Source: Prevotellaceae bacterium
Lineage (GTDB): Bacteria; Bacteroidota; Bacteroidia; Bacteroidales; UBA932
Assembly: GCA_031289415.1 (NCBI GenBank)
Contig: JAITPN010000065.1
Span: forward strand, 1-32,421
DNA: 32,421 nucleotides
Reading direction: 5' to 3'
The position numbers and the translations under genes are program-made. This document shows, one piece after another, positions 7,350 to 13,323 of the stretch (its first letter is position 1; each line of letters opens with the position of its first letter). The notes under the pieces are model-generated. The model had not been told where the DNA came from, made no database searches, and saw only the letters and a list, made by a program, of their open reading frames with translations.

Positions 7350-7886
7350 TTATTCGGTCAATAGTTCTTCCAATTTCTTTACGGCATGATGGTAAGATGC
7401 CTTCAATGCGCCCACCGACGTACCCAACGCACTGGAGATGTCTTCATATTTCATCTCGTCAAAATAACGCATATTAAAAATCAGGCGTTGCTTTTGCGGC
7501 AATTTGAGGATGGCTTTTTGCAGCTTCTTCTGGATTTCGTTACCGTTGAAGTAAGGGTCGTCTTCGAGTTTATTGCTCAGCTGATGCTCTACGTCGGCGA
7601 GCGGAAGGAAAAACTTCGTGCGTTTGCTTTTCATAAACGTCAGCGCCTCATTGGTGGCAATGCGGTAGAGCCACGTAAAAAGCTGGGAGTCGCCTCTGAA
7701 ATCGGGCAAGGCAGACCATGCTTTGACAAACGCATTCTGCAACACATCGTCGGCGTCGTCGTGCGACACCACAATCTTGCGGATGTGCCAGTACAAACGC
7801 TCCTGATATTTCCGTACAATAAGATTGAACGCATAATTCGGATTACCGCCCTCATGAAATAAACGTACAAGCTCTTTGTCAGTCAT
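7350..7886 (-). CDS. ECF-family RNA polymerase sigma factor
   Basis: This 178-residue sigma-70 family protein of the ECF type directs RNA polymerase to a small regulon. Region 2 spans about residues 20-90 (FNLIVRKYQERLYWHIRKI, DADDVLQNAFVKAW, FTWLYRIATNEAL), and region 4 about residues 120-175 (LPQKQRLIFNMRYFDEMKYEDIS, then a helix-turn-helix LGTSVGALKASYHHAVKKL). There is no region 1 or 3, as expected for the class. It follows ribF by 20 bases on the same strand and is followed by an anti-sigma-like membrane protein and an exported protein. Its gene may therefore be read both from the promoter at 9975-10005 and from an internal site that I cannot identify. Confidence 0.9.
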   Translation of the reverse strand: MTDKELVRLFHEGGNPNYAFNLIVRKYQERLYWHIRKIVVSHDDADDVLQNAFVKAWSALPDFRGDSQLFTWLYRIATNEALTFMKSKRTKFFLPLADVEHQLSNKLEDDPYFNGNEIQKKLQKAILKLPQKQRLIFNMRYFDEMKYEDISSALGTSVGALKASYHHAVKKLEELLTE

Positions 7887-7906
7887 CGCAAAATCGTAGG
7901 TTTTAT

Positions 7907-8842
7907 TTATGATAAATTATTAAAATACCGGTAAGTTTCCGCCTTATCCAACGCAATTTGAGTCTTCAGCTCGTCCATCGACTTGAACTGCCGCTCGTCG
8001 CGGATGCGGTGCACAAAGCGAACTTCAATCGACTGTCCGTAAATATCTTCGTCGAAATCAAGAATATGCGTTTCTATCACGCGCACCGGAGCGCTTTTCA
8101 ACGTCGGGCGCACGCCGATATTCAGCGCCCCGCGGTACTCGCGCCCCGCGACGGTTGCCAGCACGGCATACACGCCGTCAGCCGGAAGCTGTTTCAACGG
8201 CTCGTCGAGCCGCATATTGGCGGTGGGGAAACCCATGCCGCGCCCCAGCCTGTTGCCCTCCACCACCGTGCCTTTCAGCATATAGCGGTAGCCCAAGCAA
8301 TCGTTCGCCGTTTGTATATCGCCGCCCTTCAGCGCCTCGCGTATTTTAGTAGAACTCACCGTATTGTTTTTGGGGACGAACGAATTGCCCATCCCGAAAA
8401 ACGAAGAATACGCCACCGCCTCTACCCTTTCAATCGTGATGCCGAGCGGTGCGCCGAGCGCCTTCATCGCCTCAAAATCGTCAAGCGCACGGTTGCCCAG
8501 CCGGTGGTCGTGCCCGATAATCAAATAATCGACACCGAGCCGCTGCTTCAAATAATAATCGAAAAACTCGGCGGTAGGCATCGCGGCGAGCGCCGCATCG
8601 AACGGAATAACCTCCACGCGCTGAATCCCGATGCCGGCAATCAGCCGCCGCTTTTCTTCCATCGAATTGAGCAGCCGCAGTTTGTCGGCGTCCTGCCCCA
8701 ATACGATGCGGGGATGGGGCCAGAACGTAACGACCATGCTCTCTTTCCCTTGCGCCTGTGCCTGCGCCGCTACCTTTTCAAGCACCGCGCGGTGTCCGTT
8801 GTGTACACCGTCATAAATACCTGTTGTTGCTACTCGTTTCAT
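7907..8842 (-). CDS. ribF: Bifunctional riboflavin kinase / FAD synthetase
   Basis: RibF phosphorylates riboflavin to FMN and adenylylates FMN to FAD. The N-terminal nucleotidyltransferase domain starts with TTGIYDGVHNGHRAVL (residues 6-21), the HxGH-type signature, and contains IIGHDHRLGN near residue 110. The C-terminal kinase domain begins near residue 185 and has GRGMGFPTANM, with conserved NIGVRPT further on. The 311 residues fit the usual length. Its ATG overlaps the stop of the upstream DUF362 gene by four bases (8839-8842), indicating translational coupling. The gene and its upstream neighbour are visibly richer in G and C than the rest of the window. Confidence 0.95.
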   Translation of the reverse strand: MKRVATTGIYDGVHNGHRAVLEKVAAQAQAQGKESMVVTFWPHPRIVLGQDADKLRLLNSMEEKRRLIAGIGIQRVEVIPFDAALAAMPTAEFFDYYLKQRLGVDYLIIGHDHRLGNRALDDFEAMKALGAPLGITIERVEAVAYSSFFGMGNSFVPKNNTVSSTKIREALKGGDIQTANDCLGYRYMLKGTVVEGNRLGRGMGFPTANMRLDEPLKQLPADGVYAVLATVAGREYRGALNIGVRPTLKSAPVRVIETHILDFDEDIYGQSIEVRFVHRIRDERQFKSMDELKTQIALDKAETYRYFNNLS

Positions 8843-9954
8843 ACCTTTATCAATTCATAATTCATAGTCCCGACGCCCAACCGCTCGGCATGCTCAAGCC
8901 CTACGCGCCAATCGGTATTCGGGTGCATGCGGCGGAACTTGTCTTCGCCCACCAGCGGATGCTTGCCGTCTTTATTGATTTCGCAGCCTGCGGTTGCCGG
9001 CGCGGCAAGCACAAGGTCGGCGCAAGCCTTGTCGAGCGCCACCGGGTCGTACGACGCGGCAAAGCCGATGTCCGGCACTAACGGCACGTCATTGCTGCCC
9101 CAGCAATCGCAATTGGGCGACACGTCGATGACGAAACTGACGTGAAACTGCGCCTTGCCCGCAACAATCGCCTGCACATACTCCGCGATTTTCATATTCA
9201 TAATATCCGACGAATTGTTCCACACCGGCTGCGCCGCCTCATACCGGCACGCCGCGATGCACTGCCCGCAGCCCACGCACCGCGCGTAGTCAATCACCGC
9301 GCGACGGTTGCCGTCGAGCGCAATCGCGCCGTAGCGGCAATCTTTCGTACACTGCCGACAGCCGATGCAGTTTTCCGCTACCACTTGCGGCTTCGACGAC
9401 GAATGTAAATCGAGCTTGCCGCCCACGCTCGCCGCGCCCATGCCCAGATTCTTCAACGTCCCGCCGAACCCCGCCTGCTCATGCCCTTTGAAATGCGTCA
9501 GCGACACCACCACGTCGGCGTCGGCTATGGCAGCGCCTATCCGCGCCGACTTGCAATGCGTGCCGCCGCGCACCGGAAGGTCGCGGTAGTCAGCCCCCTT
9601 CAGCCCGTCGGCAATAATCACCGGCGCAGGCACGGCGATAGGGTTGAAGCCGTTTTCCCACGCGCTCCGCAGGTGGTCGATGGCGTTCGAGCGCCGCCCC
9701 GAATACAGCGTCGCCGAATCCGTAAGAAACGCCTTTGCGCCCAACGCATGCAAGAGATTCACGATGCACGCGGCATAATTGTGGCGGATGTAAGCCATAT
9801 TGCCCGGCTCGCCGAAATGAATCTTCACGGCGGTAAACTTGCCGTTGCAATCCAACTCCTCAATACCGGCTTTGCGCACCAGCCGTTCCAACTTGTGGCA
9901 CAGGTTGATTGACGGCGTGGTGTGTAAATCGGTATAGTAAACTTTTGATGCCAT
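8839..9954 (-). CDS. DUF362 protein with two 4Fe-4S clusters
   Basis: The 371-residue protein combines a DUF362 domain with a two-cluster ferredoxin insert. DUF362 spans the N-terminal part (KIHFGEPGN at residues 44-52, SLTHFKGHEQAGFGGTLKNLGMG at 151-173). The clusters are CxxCxxCxxxC at residues 196-206 and 226-236 (CIGCRQCTKDC and CVGCGQCIAAC). DUF362 proteins are presumed redox proteins of unknown substrate, and this combination is widespread in anaerobes. It is the first gene of the operon, transcribed from the promoter at 9975-10005, and overlaps ribF by ATGA. The link with FMN/FAD synthesis may hint at flavin-dependent redox work, but that is inference. Confidence 0.88.
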   Translation of the reverse strand: MASKVYYTDLHTTPSINLCHKLERLVRKAGIEELDCNGKFTAVKIHFGEPGNMAYIRHNYAACIVNLLHALGAKAFLTDSATLYSGRRSNAIDHLRSAWENGFNPIAVPAPVIIADGLKGADYRDLPVRGGTHCKSARIGAAIADADVVVSLTHFKGHEQAGFGGTLKNLGMGAASVGGKLDLHSSSKPQVVAENCIGCRQCTKDCRYGAIALDGNRRAVIDYARCVGCGQCIAACRYEAAQPVWNNSSDIMNMKIAEYVQAIVAGKAQFHVSFVIDVSPNCDCWGSNDVPLVPDIGFAASYDPVALDKACADLVLAAPATAGCEINKDGKHPLVGEDKFRRMHPNTDWRVGLEHAERLGVGTMNYELIKV

Positions 9955-9974
9955 ACGAAAATGGGTTTGAACGT

Positions 9975-10005
9975 CAAAAGTACAAAAAAAATAAAAGGTA
10001 GCAAA
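9975..10005 (-). promoter_or_regulatory. Textbook Bacteroidota promoter of the DUF362-ribF-ECF operon
   Basis: On the minus strand TTTG (10005-10002) is followed by exactly 19 bases and then TACTTTTG (9982-9975), matching TTTG-N19-TAnnTTTG. The -7 box lies 20 bases before the ATG at 9954. This is among the best promoter matches in the window. Confidence 0.8.
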
Positions 10006-10115
10006 ATGTAATGTAAGTTCAATTCGTAAATGCAGCTTTAGGGTTTAATAATTAGGTAAAGAATTTTTACAGAAAAAAAACTCTCCCTTTATTCCCCGCC
10101 TCAAAGTTGTCAATA

Positions 10116-10424
10116 ATGGAGCATCTAACGCAAGCGCAAAGGAACACAATTTTTCGGATGTTGCAAAGCAATTATACACAAATAGTTATTACCGAAGCCA
10201 TCGGGAAGGATAAATTGACGGTAAGCTGTGAAATTCGGCGAAACGCAAGCGGGGTTATAGCGCCACACTTGCCCAACAATATGCCCAAGAGCGTAAGGAA
10301 CGGTTCGGCGATTGGGAAATTAACGCCATCGTCGGTAAAGAGAATAAGGGCGCTATCGTAACGCTAACAGAAAGACAAACAGTGATTTTAGCCCAAAGCA
10401 TGAAAATGCCAAACATTCTTTTGA
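10116..10424 (+). pseudogene. Collapsed IS30-family transposase remnant
   Basis: The first frame (ATG 10116) reads MEHLTQAQRNTIFRMLQ, then EAIGKDKLTVSCEIRRNASG, the N-terminal helix-turn-helix of IS30 transposases. Near 10251 the frame shifts: the next frame continues with YSATLAQQYAQERKERF, then GDWEINAIVGKENKGAIVTL, the first block of the DDE catalytic domain. In intact relatives well over 100 residues separate these two blocks, so there is an internal deletion as well. The first catalytic Asp of the usual IDTIVG block reads Asn here (INAIVG). Similarity fades after about 10420. No terminal inverted repeats could be recognised. It marks the edge of the accessory cassettes. Confidence 0.75.
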
Positions 10425-10435
10425 AATATTTGCTA

Positions 10436-10783
10436 TTACGTATTCGCTTTTTTCTTTTCTTCTTCGTTTATGCTATCGTATATATAGCCTGCCCAAGTAC
10501 CTATAATCAATCCACCGCCGATAATACTTCCTATTGAGGTAGCCAAATACCACCCTGCATTTATACGACCTCCAAACATGTGAACATCATCACAATTAAT
10601 TGTCGAAATTATGGTTACAATAATAATAACTATTCCCATAATGGCGGCTATTAGCATTGCTATATTTGAGAGTATCTTTTTAGCCGCTACACTATTAATA
10701 GAAACTGCAATTGTTAGGAGTATTGCGGGGATAATTGACATTCCAAATAGGTATAATATAAATATGAGAATTTCCAACAACAT
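10436..10783 (-). CDS. Small multi-pass membrane protein (cassette 1, second gene)
   Basis: The 115-residue protein has three predicted membrane helices, at about residues 5-28, 38-61 and 79-101, with a polar loop (NCDDVHMFGGRINAG) between the second and third and a charged C-terminus (NEEEKKKANT). I do not recognise a family. It follows the 144-aa gene by 11 bases on the same strand, so both are read from the promoter in the 213-bp repeat at 11234-11446. The membrane-plus-partner layout mirrors the second cassette, although the sequences are not obviously similar. It ends next to the IS30 remnant. Confidence 0.65.
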   Translation of the reverse strand: MLLEILIFILYLFGMSIIPAILLTIAVSINSVAAKKILSNIAMLIAAIMGIVIIIVTIISTINCDDVHMFGGRINAGWYLATSIGSIIGGGLIIGTWAGYIYDSINEEEKKKANT

Positions 10784-10794
10784 ATAGCTTGATA

Positions 10795-11229
10795 TTATAA
10801 GTTATCTTCGTATGGTTTAATTGTGGAATTTTCCACGTCGACGTCGAATATATGTACACGATATCTTTGTGGTATATCCTTATTGGTGGGAAGTTTTTCT
10901 TCAGCCTTTTTATTTAATCGTTCTTGAAAAAGTTTAACATTGAAATCAATAACAGACGTTAATAAGTTAGATATTACACCCACTACTACAGCATGTACAA
11001 TGTTAAATGCAATTTCCCATGACCCTTTATGCCAGTCCGTTATTTCTACATTAACATGTCTATCCAATTCTTTTTCAAAATATTCCTTAACGACGTCAAT
11101 CAATACCTCATCCCATGCGTCAGAATTATCATATAAAAAGTCTTCTTTCTCTTTTTTTGACAAGAAATCTTGATTTTTCCAACTTTTCGAATAATCAAAT
11201 TTTACCCGTTCTTTAGCTATTGTTTTCAT
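10795..11229 (-). CDS. Unknown protein with one membrane helix (cassette 1, first gene)
   Basis: The 144-residue protein has a charged, mainly helical N-terminal half (residues 1-56), a short beta-like segment VNVEITDWHKGSWEIAF (59-75), a hydrophobic stretch at 72-94 (EIAFNIVHAVVVGVISNLL), a basic helix (FQERLNKKAEEK) and a strand-rich end (YRVHIFDVDV). The pattern of a GS-x-E-I turn leading into a membrane helix is found in various uncharacterised membrane-anchored proteins, but I cannot name a family. The ATG at 11229 lies five bases past the end of the 213-bp repeat, 23 bases after its TAACTTTG box. The ATG is supported by this position. Function unknown; a membrane-acting effector is one possibility. 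Confidence 0.7.
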   Translation of the reverse strand: MKTIAKERVKFDYSKSWKNQDFLSKKEKEDFLYDNSDAWDEVLIDVVKEYFEKELDRHVNVEITDWHKGSWEIAFNIVHAVVVGVISNLLTSVIDFNVKLFQERLNKKAEEKLPTNKDIPQRYRVHIFDVDVENSTIKPYEDNL

Positions 11230-11252
11230 ATCCTATAAATTTAAAATTCACA

Positions 11253-11260
11253 CAAAGTTA
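11253..11260 (-). promoter_or_regulatory. -7 box of cassette 1, inside the repeat
   Basis: The minus strand reads TAACTTTG, matching TAnnTTTG, 23 bases before the ATG at 11229. The identical box occurs at the same place in the second repeat copy (12094-12101). No consensus -33 element is seen, which would fit a promoter depending on an activator. Confidence 0.55.
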
Positions 11261-11305
11261 TAAATACTATTTCATTTTCATTGTAAATTTATTGAATATC
11301 AGTAA

Positions 11306-11352
11306 AATGAGGTGCATTTTCACCACAGTACGAGGTATAAAATCACCTCATT
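11306..11352. promoter_or_regulatory. 9-bp inverted repeat, possible operator or leader hairpin (copy 1)
   Basis: AATGAGGTG at 11306-11314 and CACCTCATT at 11344-11352 are perfect reverse complements separated by 29 bases. Additional GGTGA/CACC words lie in and around it. Both arms are conserved in copy 2 (12147-12155 and 12185-12193), although the bases between have changed. It sits between the HTH stop codon and the cassette promoter, as expected for an operator bound by the HTH protein or for a terminator of the HTH transcript. Confidence 0.5.
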
Positions 11353-11362
11353 GTTGCTTTTT

Positions 11363-11446
11363 TTAGGTGAAATATCGGTGAACGACAGCAGAATATTCGG
11401 CAAAAAAATCGGTTTTAAGGATAATGGATATACGCAGCAATAAATT
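11363..11446 (-). pseudogene. Duplicated 3' tail of the HTH regulator gene
   Basis: The minus-strand frame reads NLLLRISIILKTDFFAEYSA and runs to a TAA at 11363. It corresponds to residues 48 onward of the HTH gene at 12161-12427, but lacks its start and DNA-binding helices. Here a T7 run keeps the frame that gives the DFFAEYS ending typical of this small Bacteroidota HTH family. It is a relic of the duplication that created the two cassettes. Confidence 0.75.
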
Positions 11447-11462
11447 TTCTCGGTATTGCTAA

Positions 11463-11822
11463 TTAAAAATGTCCATTAATAGAATAGATTCTGTAAAGAA
11501 CAGCTACAAATGCCAATATTGCTAATGCGATGAATATAATCCAAATTATAATATCTATTCGCCATCTATAATCAGCATCTATATATTCTATATAAGAAAT
11601 TAAAAGGTCTCCTATACCAGCTACCATACCATATATAATATAACAGCCAACTCCTATAATAAGTAAACCTATTAAATGTTGCATTAAATTGCCTATAAAA
11701 TCTACTATACTACTTATATTAAGTATTAAGGCAATAAGAAGAAGAGCACACAACCCTCCAAAAAGTGGGGCGGCTATCAACATGCCTATGGTAGCAAATA
11801 TAACTCCTATTATCCGCATCAT
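11463..11822 (-). CDS. Small multi-pass membrane protein (cassette 2, second gene)
   Basis: The 119-residue protein is almost entirely hydrophobic: about residues 5-35, 50-72 and 90-112 form membrane segments, with a short acidic loop (SYIEYIDADYRWRID) before the last and a polar C-terminus (YRIYSINGHF). I do not recognise a family. It follows the 73-aa gene by 25 bases and ends 16 bases before repeat copy 1. It occupies the same place in its cassette as the 115-aa membrane protein does in cassette 1. Confidence 0.65.
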   Translation of the reverse strand: MMRIIGVIFATIGMLIAAPLFGGLCALLLIALILNISSIVDFIGNLMQHLIGLLIIGVGCYIIYGMVAGIGDLLISYIEYIDADYRWRIDIIIWIIFIALAILAFVAVLYRIYSINGHF

Positions 11823-11847
11823 AAATAGCGTTTAATTCAATTTACAA

Positions 11848-12069
11848 TTAACATGGCAATTCACGCCAATAATTTATATCATCGTTACTCGATTGGTAAC
11901 CAATACTACAATTTCCACGTCTTAAATGATTCTCTTTTATTCTCTCTCCTGCTACAGTACATATTTGCTCTGGAACAACGATTGGATTATAAGAAAAAAT
12001 TCTAACCTTTTTTTGATACGTTTTACGTGCTACATGGTCGATTACCCGTACAATACAAGATTTTTCCAC
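11848..12069 (-). CDS. Unknown 73-aa protein (cassette 2, first gene)
   Basis: The frame is open further upstream to a TTG at 12096, but that codon lies within the TAACTTTG promoter box, so I chose GTG 12069, which falls four bases beyond the end of repeat copy 2, matching the place of the ATG in cassette 1. The product starts (M)EKSCIVRVIDHVARKTYQKK and is basic, with four cysteines (5, 42, 58 and the last residue) and no membrane segment. I do not recognise it. Expression would come from the repeat promoter 25 bases upstream. The GTG start and small size keep confidence moderate. Confidence 0.5.
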   Translation of the reverse strand: MEKSCIVRVIDHVARKTYQKKVRIFSYNPIVVPEQICTVAGERIKENHLRRGNCSIGYQSSNDDINYWRELPC

Positions 12070-12072
12070 ATT

Positions 12073-12286
12073 ATATAAATTTAAAATTCCACACAAAGTT
12101 ATAAATACTATCTTATTTTCACTGTAAATTTATTGAATATCAGTAAAATGAGGTGTATTTTCACCACAGCACGAGGTATAAAATCACCTCATTGTTGTTG
12201 TTTTCAGGTGAAAGATTGGTGAACGACAGCAGAATATTCGGCAAAAAATCGGTTTTAAGGATAATGGAAATACGCAGCAACAAATT
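12073..12286 (-). repeat. 214-bp direct repeat, copy 2
   Basis: This is the upstream copy of the repeat at 11234-11446. It contains the end of the HTH gene, the conserved inverted repeat (12147-12155 with 12185-12193) and the TAACTTTG box. Differences include TGA instead of TAA at the restored HTH stop (12204-12206) and a T6 instead of T7 run in the HTH tail. Copy 2 is continuous with the full HTH gene, so it is the parental copy. Confidence 0.9.
12094..12101 (-). promoter_or_regulatory. -7 box of cassette 2, inside the repeat
   Basis: TAACTTTG on the minus strand, at the same offset as the box in repeat copy 1, 25 bases before GTG 12069. No -33 consensus is visible. Confidence 0.55.
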
Positions 12287-12427
12287 GACGTCGAGTTGCG
12301 CTTTGAAAAGTTGTTTTCGGAGGTTGCAGCGGTCGCAATTTACCTGCCGCGCCAACCACGAAATAGACTGTCCGTTATTCTGAAGTGTACGGCGAATCGA
12401 AAGCCCTATGTCAATTTCTTTGTTCAT
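12161..12427 (-). CDS. Small HTH (XRE-like) regulator with shifted C-terminus
   Basis: The 88-residue frame begins MNKEIDIGLSIRRTLQNNGQ, followed by a helix-turn-helix at about residues 21-41 (ISWLARQVNCDRCNLRKQLF) and DVNLLLRISIILKTDF. This is the pattern of small Bacteroidota XRE-like regulators that normally end soon after DFFxxYS. Here a run of six Ts (seven in the duplicated tail at 11363-11446) shifts the frame at residue 61-62, giving an unrelated 27-residue ending. With one more T the protein would be 74 residues, stopping at 12204. It likely binds DNA and may control the cassettes through the inverted repeat that follows. The shift could be real, phase-variable or a base-calling error. 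Confidence 0.75.
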   Translation of the reverse strand: MNKEIDIGLSIRRTLQNNGQSISWLARQVNCDRCNLRKQLFKAQLDVNLLLRISIILKTDFLPNILLSFTNLSPENNNNEVILYLVLW

Positions 12428-12436
12428 ACTATTTTA

Positions 12437-12679
12437 CAAATAAAAAATCGCGAACTTATTTTTCATTTGCAGTTGAGGTTTTAGCCGACCTTGCGAACAA
12501 ATTAGATAAAAGCTCACGATTTCCCGTGAGCGTTTACACTTTTATCTCTGTTCGCATGAAATGGCTAAATTCCAACTGCGAGAATTAAAGCTAACGCTTA
12601 TATGTCAAATCCCTACATAAGGGAAGTTTTTCATTTTTTTATTTATTGTCTGTCTTTTTGTATTCGTTATTATAGTTCA
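12437..12679 (-). ncRNA. Candidate structured RNA (6S-like or leader of the HTH gene)
   Basis: A transcript from the box at 12685-12692 would start near 12679 and read into a rod-like fold at 12579-12469 with five stems: GCAGTTG/CAACTGC, TTTAGCC/GGCTAAA, GCGAAC/GTTCGC, AGATAAAAG/CTTTTATCT and GCTCACG/CGTGAGC, separated by small internal loops. A second AT-rich hairpin with a U-rich right arm follows (12437-12469) and could end the RNA ten bases before the HTH ATG. It is an independent unit behind the ribosomal operon terminator. A long, bulged rod with its own promoter recalls 6S RNA; the Bacteroidales-1 RNA motif is also known next to a ribosomal protein gene. I cannot confirm either; a regulatory leader of the HTH gene is the alternative. 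Confidence 0.4.
12469..12579. repeat. 111-base multi-stem imperfect palindrome
   Basis: Paired arms: 12469-12475 with 12573-12579, 12480-12486 with 12563-12569, 12493-12498 with 12550-12555, 12504-12512 with 12539-12547, and 12512/13-12518 with 12525-12530/31. All are perfect Watson-Crick pairs. No target-site duplication was seen, so a miniature transposable element is less likely than a structured RNA, though not excluded. Confidence 0.85.
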
Positions 12680-12684
12680 TAGTG

Positions 12685-12692
12685 CAAATATA
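12685..12692 (-). promoter_or_regulatory. -7 box for the structured RNA / HTH gene
   Basis: TATATTTG on the minus strand, perfect to TAnnTTTG, 93 bases past the ribosomal-operon terminator hairpin and about 105 bases before the palindrome. No clear -33 element. Confidence 0.5.
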
Positions 12693-12784
12693 ACTGTTTT
12701 TTTTGAAAGCATGTAATTTTTCTTCTATATCTTAAAAAACTCCAAATGGCTAATCGGGCTTAAATCCGTTACGCCTACACGAAA

Positions 12785-12822
12785 CAAAAAACGACAGCCC
12801 AAAATTAGCGCTGTCGTTTTTT
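12785..12822 (-). terminator. Terminator of the rpsF-rpsR-rplI operon
   Basis: AAAAAACGACAGC (12785-12797) pairs with GCTGTCGTTTTTT (12810-12822), a 13-bp stem with a 12-base loop and T-runs on both strands. It lies 30 bases after the rplI stop on the minus strand. Confidence 0.88.
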
Positions 12823-12851
12823 TATTATCGAATCGGAGTTAAATCAACCCT

Positions 12852-13304
12852 TTATTCGCCAACTACTTCAAATTGTATTCTCACTTTCACGTCGCGGTGA
12901 AGTTTCACTTCGGCTTGATAAATGCCTACTTCCTTCACGTGGTCGTCGCCGCCAAGGATGGTGATATTACGGCGGTCAATATCATATCCTTTAGCTACTA
13001 AGGCTTCGGCAATCTGAATGTTGTTTACCGAACCGAATATTTTACCGGAGCTGCTCACTTTGGCTACTACGTTCACCGTAAGACCGTCTATTTGCCCTGC
13101 CGCAGCCAGCGCCTGTTCGCGGATTTTCGATTCTTTATGTGCGCGTTGTTTCAAGTTTTCGGCATGTATTTTTTTTGCCGAAGACGTTGCCATAATGGCA
13201 TATCCTTGCGGAATAAGATAGTTCGACGCATAACCGTTGCGAACGGTTACAATATCGTTGGCTTGCCCTACGTGGGCGACATCTTGTTTCAATATAATTT
13301 CCAT
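12852..13304 (-). CDS. rplI: 50S ribosomal protein bL9
   Basis: The 150-residue protein starts MEIILKQDVAHVGQANDIVTVRNGYASNYLIP in family style: the N-terminal 23S rRNA-binding domain (conserved GYARNYLIP-type segment), the long connecting helix (residues 45-75, rich in Lys, Glu, Ala) and the C-terminal domain with GKIFGSVNNIQIAEAL. bL9 bridges ribosomal subunits or neighbours and helps keep the reading frame. It is the last gene of the rpsF-rpsR-rplI operon, 19 bases after rpsR, and is followed by a strong hairpin terminator. Confidence 0.97.
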   Translation of the reverse strand: MEIILKQDVAHVGQANDIVTVRNGYASNYLIPQGYAIMATSSAKKIHAENLKQRAHKESKIREQALAAAGQIDGLTVNVVAKVSSSGKIFGSVNNIQIAEALVAKGYDIDRRNITILGGDDHVKEVGIYQAEVKLHRDVKVRIQFEVVGE

Positions 13305-13323
13305 ACTCTGTGTCCTCCTTTTA

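Larger units (their letters stand above)
11234..11446 (-). repeat. 213-bp direct repeat, copy 1
   Basis: This stretch matches 12073-12286 over its whole length with scattered base changes and single-base indels. Read on the minus strand it contains, in order, the last 27 codons of the HTH regulator gene with its stop, a 9-bp inverted repeat (11306-11314 with 11344-11352, AATGAGGTG and CACCTCATT), and the TAACTTTG promoter box. It ends five bases before the ATG of the 144-aa gene. Similarity stops at both ends with no sign of insertion-sequence ends. Confidence 0.9.

Noticed and set aside
7958..8860. 300-aa plus-strand ORF opposite ribF
   Set aside because: It is a shadow of the GC-rich ribF gene; the opposite strand has unmistakable RibF motifs and a coupled start.
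10436..12096. Classical toxin-antitoxin pairs
   Set aside because: None of the four proteins shows a known toxin or antitoxin fold by eye, and sizes and membrane content do not point to a particular type.
10436..12427. Integron-like cassette array
   Set aside because: No integrase gene is present and the repeats are not attC-like: they carry a protein-coding tail and a promoter, and each cassette has two genes.
12437..12692. Retron msr-msd RNA
   Set aside because: No reverse transcriptase gene is adjacent or anywhere in the window; the rod-like fold alone is not enough.
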